32,358 bases of DNA from Comamonadaceae bacterium. GTDB lineage: Bacteria > Pseudomonadota > Gammaproteobacteria > Burkholderiales > Burkholderiaceae_C. Under the pieces are notes generated by a model that was not told the origin of the DNA, ran no database searches, and saw only the letters and a program-made list of their open reading frames with translations. Where the stretch lies: NCBI GenBank assembly GCA_947449025.1, contig CANFQF010000019.1, forward strand, positions 1 to 32,358, in the 5' to 3' direction. Position 1 is the first letter of the stretch, and every line of letters begins with the position of its first letter. Positions 1 to 7,387 of the stretch are shown one piece after another. Position numbers and translations under genes: made by a program.

Positions 1-65
1 CCGCCGCAGGAGGCGAGCAGTGCCGCGATCAATACGGCGAATAAAAGTGTGAATTTGCTTTTCAT
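1..65 (-). CDS. Lipoprotein, N-terminus only (runs off window start)
   Basis: The complement of 65-1 begins with ATG and encodes a short basic N-terminus (MKSK), a hydrophobic stretch and a lipobox LASC, followed by GG. This is a clear lipoprotein signal peptide with the acylated Cys at residue 20. Only 21 residues lie in the window, so the mature protein cannot be classified. It reads in the same direction as the CHASE2 gene that ends 66 bases upstream, so the two may be co-transcribed. The intervening bases are AT-rich compared with the surroundings and could hold a separate promoter. Confidence 0.7.
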   Translation of the reverse strand, partial: MKSKFTLLFAVLIAALLASCG

Positions 66-131
66 TTTCAACAATTAAATTGACATTCAAATACGGTGAT
101 CAAGATCGCATCGTCTCCGCTCGAGGGTGCC

Positions 132-1841
132 TTATCCCCGCGCCCGTAGCAAAGCCGCACCATTCTCCAACACCATCGGCGCCAGCGCCCGCGCCAGGGC
201 TGGGTCGTCCGGGCGCCAGGGCACCATCAGCGCTTGGCGGTCCAGGCGCACATGGCCCGCATAAGGGGTTTGCGAGAGCAATGCATCGATCTTCAGGTGG
301 CCGGCGTCGTCGGCCAGCACCAGCAAGAAGTCCAGGTCAGCGCAGGCTTTTTTGAGAAAGCTTTCGCCGCCAAACAAATCGTCGACCCGGATGATGCGCG
401 AAACGCCCACGATGGTCTCGAGCGAGCGCACCAGGCGTTTGAGGTCTTCTTCTCCCAAGTCGCTGGCCATGAAGCCCGCCACCGCCAGCGTGCCTTCGTA
501 TTCGCGTTTGGCGTCGACGCGGCGCATGCCCGGGCGGGCGCGCAGCCAACCGGCCTCCAGGCCCTGCACGATCTTGATCACGCCGAACACGCCCACACCG
601 AAAGACATGCTCTCGGACAAGTCGATGAGATAGGGCGTGTAACTCGCCGAGAGCAGGGTGATGGTGCCAAAGCCGGTTTGCGCCAGCACAAACACCTGGG
701 TGAGCGCGCCGCCGCGCAAGGTGCCCATGGCCAGGGCGACCAGCACCCAGATGGCGCCCAGGTTGATTAGCAGCGTGAGCCAATGCGGCATCACCCGCAG
801 CCAGGTGCCAGAGATGGCGTCGTCGAGCGCCGTGGCCAGGATCTCGTTGTCGTCGGTCACCGCCTTGACCGAGGTGGGCTTGGTCTGCCCCAGGCCCGGG
901 GCGGAGGCGCCCACCACCACCCAGGCGCCGCGTAGGGCCGCGAGGCGGGGGTCATCGGGTTTGGCTTGCAGCAAATCAGCGAAGGGAATGCGCTGGTAGC
1001 TGCCCTTTTTATTGCGCCAGTTCAGCGAGATGAGGTCAGGGGTGCCGGCCGCTGCCGTAGCGCCGCCCACTTCGAGCGTGCGGCCCACGAGGGAGGGCAG
1101 GGTAAAGCCCTTGTCTTGCCACACCAGCGCGTATTTGCGCACGATGCCGTCGCCTTCGGTGTACTGGTTGGCGACGCCCAGGCGGTCGTGCATGGTGCCA
1201 AACATCGGCAGCACGGCCGCCACAGTGCGGCCCGCGCCTTGGGCGTCCTCTTGCGCGCCGGGGATGGCGGCGACCTTGAGTTGGCTCTTCGCGTCGTTCT
1301 CGGGCGCCAGGCGGACGATGGGGAAGGCGATGTTGCGCGTCATCGCCGCGGTGGCGTCCATGGCGGCGTCGCCATCGGGGTTGCCCTTGTCGGGGTCTGA
1401 GTACAGCACGTTCAGCATCACGCCGCGCGCGCCCAGGTCGGAGAGCTTTTGCAGTCCGTCGGCCATCACGCTGCGCGGCCAGGGCCAGCGCCCATGCTCG
1501 GGCGCCAACATCGCCAGCGAGCGCTCGTCGATGTCCACGATGACCACCTGTGCCGAAGGCGGCGGGCTGCTGAAGCGGTTACGCAAGATGGCGTCGTGCG
1601 CGGGCGAGGGTGCGCCAGGGCCCAGGCCGTCGACGGCGAACAGCACCAGGGCATAGATGCTGGCGCCCGCGCCCACGGCGAGCAGCACGCGCGCGCCCCA
1701 CACGCGTGACAAGCGCGCCGCCCAAGAGGTGCCTAGAAGCCGCAGGTCGATGACGCGTGCCGCAACCTCGTATATCAGAGGCAAATGGTTCTTGGCCAGT
1801 TTTCGTATCAGGACCAGGGCCTGTTCGAGGAATTTGAGCAT
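132..1841 (-). CDS. CHASE2-domain membrane sensor-like protein
   Basis: The 569-residue protein has an N-terminal membrane segment (about residues 49-71), a long extracytoplasmic region of CHASE2 type (about 75-350, with the typical VVIVDIDERSL and GRWPWPR motifs near its start), then three closely spaced hydrophobic helices (about 352-430). CHASE2 is an extracellular sensing domain normally joined to a cyclase, kinase or diguanylate cyclase. Here the last ~130 residues form a cytoplasmic tail with no GGDEF, cyclase, kinase or phosphatase motif that I recognise. The gene is divergent from the exported-protein operon that begins at 1966 and shares a 124-base intergenic region with it, so a regulatory link is possible but unproven. 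The family call for the sensor part is firm; ligand and output are unknown. Confidence 0.8.
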   Translation of the reverse strand: MLKFLEQALVLIRKLAKNHLPLIYEVAARVIDLRLLGTSWAARLSRVWGARVLLAVGAGASIYALVLFAVDGLGPGAPSPAHDAILRNRFSSPPPSAQVVIVDIDERSLAMLAPEHGRWPWPRSVMADGLQKLSDLGARGVMLNVLYSDPDKGNPDGDAAMDATAAMTRNIAFPIVRLAPENDAKSQLKVAAIPGAQEDAQGAGRTVAAVLPMFGTMHDRLGVANQYTEGDGIVRKYALVWQDKGFTLPSLVGRTLEVGGATAAAGTPDLISLNWRNKKGSYQRIPFADLLQAKPDDPRLAALRGAWVVVGASAPGLGQTKPTSVKAVTDDNEILATALDDAISGTWLRVMPHWLTLLINLGAIWVLVALAMGTLRGGALTQVFVLAQTGFGTITLLSASYTPYLIDLSESMSFGVGVFGVIKIVQGLEAGWLRARPGMRRVDAKREYEGTLAVAGFMASDLGEEDLKRLVRSLETIVGVSRIIRVDDLFGGESFLKKACADLDFLLVLADDAGHLKIDALLSQTPYAGHVRLDRQALMVPWRPDDPALARALAPMVLENGAALLRARG

Positions 1842-1928
1842 CTCTTGTTGTCGCTAGGTCATCGCCGCGCATATACCGCTGCCTCAGTGTAAGGGTGTGA
1901 TACAAATCAAATTGGCATTTATCTCGGC

Positions 1929-1964
1929 CGAGCGCTCGCGTGGGCATTACAAACAACTAGTTGT
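1929..1964. promoter_or_regulatory. Two perfect palindromes just upstream of the exported-protein operon
   Basis: CGAGCGCTCG (1929-1938) and ACAACTAGTTGT (1953-1964) are perfect palindromes of 10 and 12 bases in the gap between the divergent CHASE2 gene and the operon. The second ends one base before the ATG at 1966 and occupies the place where a Shine-Dalgarno sequence would lie. They could be operators or an RNA element limiting translation. No convincing -35/-10 pair was found beside them. Confidence 0.35.
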
Positions 1965-1965
1965 C

Positions 1966-3408
1966 ATGAAAAAAGTATTCCTTTGTAGCCCTGTTGCGAT
2001 CGTGGCGTCCGCCTGTGCATTGCTTGGCACTACGCCCGTTCATGCGCAGTTCGGCAACTTGCTGCAGCAGTTGCAACAAGTCCAGCGCAATGGCGGTGCT
2101 CAGGGCGGCGCTCCCGCAGGTTTGCCGGGGATGGCGCCCCAGGGTGGCGGGCAGGCCGCGCGTGGCAAGAGCAGCACTTATGACCAATGGTGCAACGAGC
2201 AGTCGGGCACCTTGCGCGGCATCAAGATCGACACCGGGGTGATCGCCTCGGAGTTCAATGTCCCCAACCTCGAGTCCCTGCAAGACGAGTTCTTCAAGGC
2301 CTTGCAGCGCACGCGCATCAGCCGGACCTTCCCCGACGCGCGGTTTTTCAAGGGCTCGTTCGAGACCAAACGAGTGCGCGCGCTCTACGACAGCTTCCTG
2401 GCCTTCCCCGAGCCCGACACCTTGGCGGCCTTGATCCAGTTAACCCGCTCGAGCGATGGCCAGGAGGCGGGTGATGCCGGCATGGCCATGGTCTTTTTGC
2501 ACATGCAGGCGCCCAACCTCTCAGCGACGCCGACCAAGGGCATCGAGTGGGTCCGCCGCATGGTGGGCCAGCAGCACTACACCGCCCAGGTATTTCGCGC
2601 CCGGGTCTTCGGCCTCGGCGAGATGGCGCCCAAGAACCTCAACGACGCCCTGGGTGCCCTGCAGACGGCCGGCAGCCTCGAGCAGCAATACCGGCGCAGC
2701 GGCGACGGCGGCATCAAGATGGAGTTCGACCCGCAGAACTACGGCGCTGTGCGCAATGCCACTGTCCGTGACCTGCTGGCGGCCGAGCCCAATTTGCCCA
2801 ATCGCAAGACCTGGGAGGGCACCGGCCAACTGCAGCAACAGATCGAAGCCGCCCAGCGCGCTTACGCCCAGCGTTTCCCCCGCACCGCCCTGGGCAAGAC
2901 CTATCAGGAGGTGGCCACCGTCAACTACAAGGCCATCGACATCGGCAATCAGCTGATCACCCGTTCGCAGGGCGGCAACCAGCTGGCCGGCCAACTGGCC
3001 AGCCTCGAGTCGCTCAAGTCCAGCCAGGACGGCGAGCGCCAGACCTACGCCTATATGCACCCCGACGCACAGGTGAACCAGCTGCGCATGTTTGCCAAGG
3101 TGGGTCAGCTCGACCCCGACCAGCGGCAGATGGCGGCGCAGGCGCAGGAGCTGCGGCTCAATGCCCAGGGCATGCTGTTCTCCGCGGTGAGCGGCTTGAT
3201 GCAGGAGTCGGCCTCCGCCTTTGGCGACTTCGTGCGCATGGCGGCGCCCTTGGAGGCCTACCGCGTGGCCTATGACAGCCTGATCCAGAGCTGCGTGATC
3301 ACCACCAAGTGGGAGCAGGCCATGCGAGCGCGTGACGTGCCGCCGGTCGACAAGGCCAAGGTGGCCGCTGATGTGGGCCGCAAGACGGGTGGTTACAAGG
3401 ATGATTGA
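1966..3408 (+). CDS. Exported protein of unknown function, first gene of the operon
   Basis: I chose ATG 1966 because it starts a standard Sec signal peptide (MKKVF, hydrophobic core, cleavage after VHA near residue 27). An in-frame ATG at 1897 would put 23 charged residues in front. The protein is 480 residues. A Gln/Gly-rich stretch follows the signal. A segment at about residues 170-240 (alternating Ala/Gly and Trp/aromatic helices) is weakly reminiscent of Sel1/TPR-type helical repeats, but no family is certain. It ends in the acidic residues KDD. The last eight bases overlap the next gene, which supports one transcript. Function unknown; the periplasm is the expected location. Confidence 0.75.
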   Translation: MKKVFLCSPVAIVASACALLGTTPVHAQFGNLLQQLQQVQRNGGAQGGAPAGLPGMAPQGGGQAARGKSSTYDQWCNEQSGTLRGIKIDTGVIASEFNVPNLESLQDEFFKALQRTRISRTFPDARFFKGSFETKRVRALYDSFLAFPEPDTLAALIQLTRSSDGQEAGDAGMAMVFLHMQAPNLSATPTKGIEWVRRMVGQQHYTAQVFRARVFGLGEMAPKNLNDALGALQTAGSLEQQYRRSGDGGIKMEFDPQNYGAVRNATVRDLLAAEPNLPNRKTWEGTGQLQQQIEAAQRAYAQRFPRTALGKTYQEVATVNYKAIDIGNQLITRSQGGNQLAGQLASLESLKSSQDGERQTYAYMHPDAQVNQLRMFAKVGQLDPDQRQMAAQAQELRLNAQGMLFSAVSGLMQESASAFGDFVRMAAPLEAYRVAYDSLIQSCVITTKWEQAMRARDVPPVDKAKVAADVGRKTGGYKDD

Positions 3409-4714
3409 TCGCCTGAAGCCGGTCCCCACGCCCACCGAGCCCGTGCAGCCTTCGTCGACGCGCCGCGCGCTCATTGCCTCTGGCGCAGCGGCGGCCACGG
3501 GCTTGCTGCCCGCCTGGCCGGCCTTGGCCCAGTCGGGGCGCAAGCCGCCGGTGTGGGCTGGCTTTGGCCTCAACGGGTCGGCCATGCAGCCCGCCTCCGC
3601 GGGTCGTGCCAATGCACAGGACCGCTTTGGCCTCACCCGCGCCTGGGTGTCTCGCACACGGGGCGGGCGCGAACTGTCAGATGTGTCCGCCTTCGACCGG
3701 GTGCGTGACCTGCTCTTGCCGCAACTGCGCCCCTTGTCAGGCAACAGCCTGCAGTTCAAGGACGAGGTGGAGTTCGGCCAGGACCTGCTTCTGGGCTTCG
3801 CGCACGACTACGAGACCTACATCGGCGCGCGGGTCGAGAAAGACGGCGACAACGCCAACACCCTGTTCATCTTCATGGCCGGCGTCGGTCTGGTTCTGTC
3901 CTACGACCCGAGCACCTCCTGGCGCATGGTCTCTTCCTTTCCCTTCATGCTGCGCGCCGAGTGGCCGCTTCAGGGGATGAACGATGTGCGTGGCCAGGCC
4001 ATCGCCCGGATGGACGAGGCCTACCAGCAGTACACCCGTGCCTTCACCTATTTCCTGGGCCGCTTCAACAAGCCCGGCCAGGGATTTGCAGCCAACTTCT
4101 TCGCCCAGCTCACGCGGGCCGAGGTGCACAAGGAGGCGCAGCCCAAGCTGGCCGCCCTGGGCATCGAAAACCAACTGGGCGGCGACCTGCTGGGTTTCTC
4201 GGCGAGCTCCACGATCTGTGATTCGCTCAACGTGCCGATGCTGCCGTTCCGCGAGAACGACGCACTGGCCAAGCGCTATGCGGTGAAGTTCGCGGGGGTC
4301 AATATGGCCCAGGACGTGGCCCAGATCCCTGATGCCGATTTGCGCTTCGAGGTCATTTTGCGGGACATCTCCAAGGAGATCATTCCCAGCCGGCAAAAGG
4401 GCATCACCATCTTGCGTCGGCAGGTGGTGCTGAACTTCCGGGTCTTCAATGCCTTCGACCTGTCCAAGCCGGTGCTGCAAACCTTTGCGGCAGCCGACCC
4501 GCACGATGACAAGATTCCCTACGACTCCAAGTCGGACGACACCCCCGAGCGCGACCTGGTGTTCTTCGACCGCCTGGTGACCCGCACCCTGACCCAGTTG
4601 CTGCAAGGTCTGGCCAAGCGCGACGCGCAGATGTTGGCCAAGGTCGACGTCAAGCTCGATGCGGTGGCACCTGCCATCCCCCGTTTCCTCGAAATGATTG
4701 CCAAGACACGATGA
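3401..4714 (+). CDS. Exported protein of unknown function with Tat-like signal
   Basis: Start ATG 3401 lies within the end of the preceding gene (8-base overlap) and gives 437 residues. A more upstream in-frame start at 3332 would lie deep inside that gene. The N-terminus carries a twin-arginine pattern (STRRALIASG, residues ~22-31) before an Ala-rich hydrophobic core ending PALAQ, so Tat export, or Sec with a long n-region, is likely. The mature part is a soluble domain of about 390 residues with no recognised motif. The stop overlaps the start of the next gene by ATGA. The Tat route would suggest folding or cofactor loading before export, but no cofactor motif is visible. Confidence 0.72.
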   Translation: MIDRLKPVPTPTEPVQPSSTRRALIASGAAAATGLLPAWPALAQSGRKPPVWAGFGLNGSAMQPASAGRANAQDRFGLTRAWVSRTRGGRELSDVSAFDRVRDLLLPQLRPLSGNSLQFKDEVEFGQDLLLGFAHDYETYIGARVEKDGDNANTLFIFMAGVGLVLSYDPSTSWRMVSSFPFMLRAEWPLQGMNDVRGQAIARMDEAYQQYTRAFTYFLGRFNKPGQGFAANFFAQLTRAEVHKEAQPKLAALGIENQLGGDLLGFSASSTICDSLNVPMLPFRENDALAKRYAVKFAGVNMAQDVAQIPDADLRFEVILRDISKEIIPSRQKGITILRRQVVLNFRVFNAFDLSKPVLQTFAAADPHDDKIPYDSKSDDTPERDLVFFDRLVTRTLTQLLQGLAKRDAQMLAKVDVKLDAVAPAIPRFLEMIAKTR

Positions 4715-5853
4715 ACCACACTGCTCAAACCTCCGCCGCGCGCGCACTGATTTCCATCCGTCGCGTCATCCTTCCCGCGCTGGCCTTTGCGGTCCTCGCT
4801 CTCCCGGTAGGCACCGCCTTCGCCCAGCAGAAGTTCGTGCGCGGCCAGGCCAGTGACGCCGGCGAAGCCGAGACGCTGAAGAAGGCCAAGGCCTCGGCCT
4901 GGCGCAACTACCTGGCCACCCTGTCGGGCGCCAAGCTGTCCAACATCACCTCCAATGAGCGTGCCTTTCTCGACGCCCTTGACGACGTCATGACCGAGGT
5001 CACCGTCGTCGACAAGAGGTGCGATCCCGGTCCGCGTGGCGCCTGCACCATTGCGATCAAGGCCACCGTGTCGGAGAACCTGGTCGACGACCGCCTGCGC
5101 AAGCTGGCCCAGGCCCCCGGCGCCGGCCCGGCGAAGGTCTCGTCGCAGGACGACATTGCCTTCCTGGTCATGGCCCGTGTGGCCGACAGCCAGACCACGT
5201 TCGACGTCAAGGTGACCAAGCGCGCCGAGTCCACCGTGGGCACCAGCGGCTCCTCGGCCAGCGCCGATGCCGGCGCCAGCAACCGCTCGGGCTCGGCAGA
5301 ATCATCCGCCGATGCGGTGTCGGTGACCCAGTCCTCACGCACCGTCACCGGCGGCTCGCAGGAGGTCAAGCGTGACCGCATCAAGTACGTCGCCTGGCCC
5401 AGCATCGCCGACCTGCAAAACCGGGTGGGCGAAGCCCTGACCAATGCGCGCTTTGCCACCATTCCCTGGGAGGAGCTGGTCTCTAACTGTGGCGTGCCCG
5501 ACAGCGGCCCCTTCTCGCGCCAATACGCCGACTCCGAGGACGGCCAGCTGCCCGCAGCCGCCCGAAACGAGATCTTCCGCAAGCTGCGCGAGTGCCAGGT
5601 CACCAAGATCGTCATCGCCTCGATCGAGGTGGACAGCTACCGTCCCGACCCCAATACCGGCCTGTTGCTGGCCAGCGGCAACATGAACCTGCAGGCCTTT
5701 GACATCAGCGGTCGCTTCGGTCGCAGCGTGGGCTCGGCCAACCGCAACATCGCTGGCCGTGGCGAGAAGAACATCGACGCCGGCCGCAACGCGCTGGCCG
5801 CTGCCGCCAAGGCTGCTGCGGAAGTCGTGGTCAACCAGTTCAACATGCGCTGA
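4711..5853 (+). CDS. Probable exported protein with FlgT_N/LPP20-like N-terminal module
   Basis: The 380-residue product has a long n-region and a hydrophobic signal ending GTAFAQQ (cleavage near residue 39). The first mature ~110 residues show the pattern of a helix rich in Ala/Lys (AETLKKAKASAWRNYLATLSG) followed by beta-strands and a Cys pair (CDPGPRGAC). This resembles, only loosely, the FlgT N-terminal or LPP20-type fold. The middle (about 175-215) is a Ser/Ala/Gly-rich linker. The second half has strands and another Cys pair, NCGV and RECQ, that could form a disulfide. It overlaps the upstream gene by ATGA and lies eight bases before a tiny membrane-protein gene. Function unknown. Confidence 0.72.
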   Translation: MNHTAQTSAARALISIRRVILPALAFAVLALPVGTAFAQQKFVRGQASDAGEAETLKKAKASAWRNYLATLSGAKLSNITSNERAFLDALDDVMTEVTVVDKRCDPGPRGACTIAIKATVSENLVDDRLRKLAQAPGAGPAKVSSQDDIAFLVMARVADSQTTFDVKVTKRAESTVGTSGSSASADAGASNRSGSAESSADAVSVTQSSRTVTGGSQEVKRDRIKYVAWPSIADLQNRVGEALTNARFATIPWEELVSNCGVPDSGPFSRQYADSEDGQLPAAARNEIFRKLRECQVTKIVIASIEVDSYRPDPNTGLLLASGNMNLQAFDISGRFGRSVGSANRNIAGRGEKNIDAGRNALAAAAKAAAEVVVNQFNMR

Positions 5854-5861
5854 GTGTCGAA

Positions 5862-6026
5862 GTGAAAGATATTCCCTGGATTCAACTGGCCCTGATCCTG
5901 GTGGTCGGCGGCGCGGTGATCCGGGTCGCGCCCCAGCTGCTCAAGATCGCGGTGCGCACCGCCATCTTGCTCGCTGTCGCGGTTGTGGCGCTCCTTGGGT
6001 GGGCCGTCGCTTACTTTGTGGGGTGA
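5862..6026 (+). CDS. 54-residue membrane peptide
   Basis: A GTG-initiated reading frame of 54 codons sits exactly between two operon genes, 8 bases after one stop and 4 bases before the next ATG. The translation begins MKDIPWIQLAL and contains two hydrophobic helices (about residues 7-23 and 33-53) separated by a short basic turn (APQLLKIAVRT). It ends right at the second helix. The tight fit, the hydrophobic composition and the lack of any other use for this gap support a real gene. An earlier GTG at 5854 hits a stop after three codons. Probably an inner-membrane hairpin protein that partners one of the exported neighbours; no family recognised. Confidence 0.65.
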   Translation: MKDIPWIQLALILVVGGAVIRVAPQLLKIAVRTAILLAVAVVALLGWAVAYFVG

Positions 6027-6030
6027 TGCA

Positions 6031-7308
6031 ATGACCCGATGGATCCACCTGCTCGCCCGCGCCTTGTTGCTGGCTGCGCTGCTTGGCGCGCTCGGCGCGC
6101 AAGCGCAAATCGTCTACCGTGAGGTCACCACCACCGGTAACGGCGGCGACCCCGGTGAGGCCCTGCTCGACGCGCTCGAAACAGCCATTGGCCAGGTGAC
6201 CGGCCAGAAACTTTCCAGCTCGGTATCCCTCACCATTTCGGAGAGCACCCGCAACGGCAGCACCCAGATGACCGAGGACTTCCGGCAGAAGGTGGAAAAA
6301 GCCACGCGCGGCGTCGTCAAGAGCTACTCTGTCCTGGAAAGCGGCACCACCGCCGCCTCGGGTCGCGCCTTTGTGCGGATTCGCGCGGTGATCCCCACCT
6401 ACAAGCAGTCCGAGCAGCTCAAACGCATGAAGCTGGCGCTGGCCCCGATGGCAGTTGCCCAGACCCTGGCCGATCGGCCCGGCGCGCGCGAGTTCGCCGA
6501 GGGCGTTTCTTCTGCCACCGAGGCCTACCTCACCCAGTCGCGCAAGTTCGCGATGATCGACCGGCGCTTCACCGACACCAGCGGGCGCGAGCTGGCGCGC
6601 GTGCACACCAAGTACGCACCGATTGCCGAGACGGTGAAAATCGGCATGCGCGTCGGCGCCGACTATTTGGTGCTGGCCCATGTGAAGGCCTTCGAGGTGC
6701 AGGAGCAGACCGAGCGCCGGGTCACCGGCCGCACTGTCACCCGTTTGCGCGCCGAGATCGGTGTTGACCTGCGCGTGCTCGATGTAGCCACCGGCCAGAT
6801 CAAGTTCGCCCACAGCTATGTGCACCCGGGCCGCCTGCCACCCGGCATGACCCTCACCCAGCTGTCCGCCGAAGTGGGGACCGATCTGGGGCAGTTGATC
6901 AACACCGCCATCTACCCGCTGGCGGTGGTGGCTGCCAGCGGCGATCAGCTCACACTGAACCAGGGTGGTGACACGGTGCAGGTCGGCCGCGTTTATCGCA
7001 TCGTCAATCTGGGTAAGGCCTTGGTCGACCCCTACACCCGCGAGTCGCTGGGGCAGGAAGAGACTGAGGTCGCCCGCGCCGAGGTCACTGCGGTGACCGA
7101 CCGCACCGCCAATGCGCGGGTGGTGGCGGGCCGTGTGCCCGATGGCGCCCGGCCCGGCACGCTGCTGGCCCGTGTGATCCCCGACGACGGGTCCGCCTCA
7201 CTGGCGGTGGCCACCCAGGTGCGCCTGCCTGGCGCCGACGGCGCTCCCACCACCTCAGGCAGCCCGGCCGCCGGCGGCAAGCCGGCCGGCAAGGACGACG
7301 ACTGGTGA
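6031..7308 (+). CDS. FlgT/CsgG-like exported protein
   Basis: Start ATG 6031 follows the tiny membrane gene by four bases and opens a short signal peptide ending ALGAQAQ (425 residues in all). The mature protein shows three parts: an N-terminal module with an Ala-rich helix and strands (about 25-120), a middle CsgG/TolB-like domain (about 125-280), and a C-terminal SH3-like module (about 300-385, with the pattern LNQGGD...VGRVYRIVNLG...DPYTRESLGQEE). This three-part order matches the FlgT family of flagellar-collar proteins, and CsgG-type domains belong to outer-membrane assembly factors. No flagellar gene lies nearby, so a flagellar role is not implied. A Gly/Ala-rich tail ends in DDDW, matching the end of the SH3 protein encoded at 9468. 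Confidence 0.7.
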   Translation: MTRWIHLLARALLLAALLGALGAQAQIVYREVTTTGNGGDPGEALLDALETAIGQVTGQKLSSSVSLTISESTRNGSTQMTEDFRQKVEKATRGVVKSYSVLESGTTAASGRAFVRIRAVIPTYKQSEQLKRMKLALAPMAVAQTLADRPGAREFAEGVSSATEAYLTQSRKFAMIDRRFTDTSGRELARVHTKYAPIAETVKIGMRVGADYLVLAHVKAFEVQEQTERRVTGRTVTRLRAEIGVDLRVLDVATGQIKFAHSYVHPGRLPPGMTLTQLSAEVGTDLGQLINTAIYPLAVVAASGDQLTLNQGGDTVQVGRVYRIVNLGKALVDPYTRESLGQEETEVARAEVTAVTDRTANARVVAGRVPDGARPGTLLARVIPDDGSASLAVATQVRLPGADGAPTTSGSPAAGGKPAGKDDDW

Positions 7309-7387
7309 CAATCCCTGAATGCGCTATCGTGACCACGGTCCGCAATTCGAATTCAATCCCCCGAGACAAGCCCGAAGGAAAAGCCCC

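Noticed and set aside
2521-3759. Long minus-strand frame opposite the first two operon genes
   Set aside because: Spans two overlapping plus-strand genes with signal peptides; composition is that of an antisense shadow.
6031-7308. Calling the FlgT/CsgG-like protein a flagellar component
   Set aside because: No flagellar gene lies in the window and the neighbours are unrelated exported proteins; only the fold resemblance is kept.
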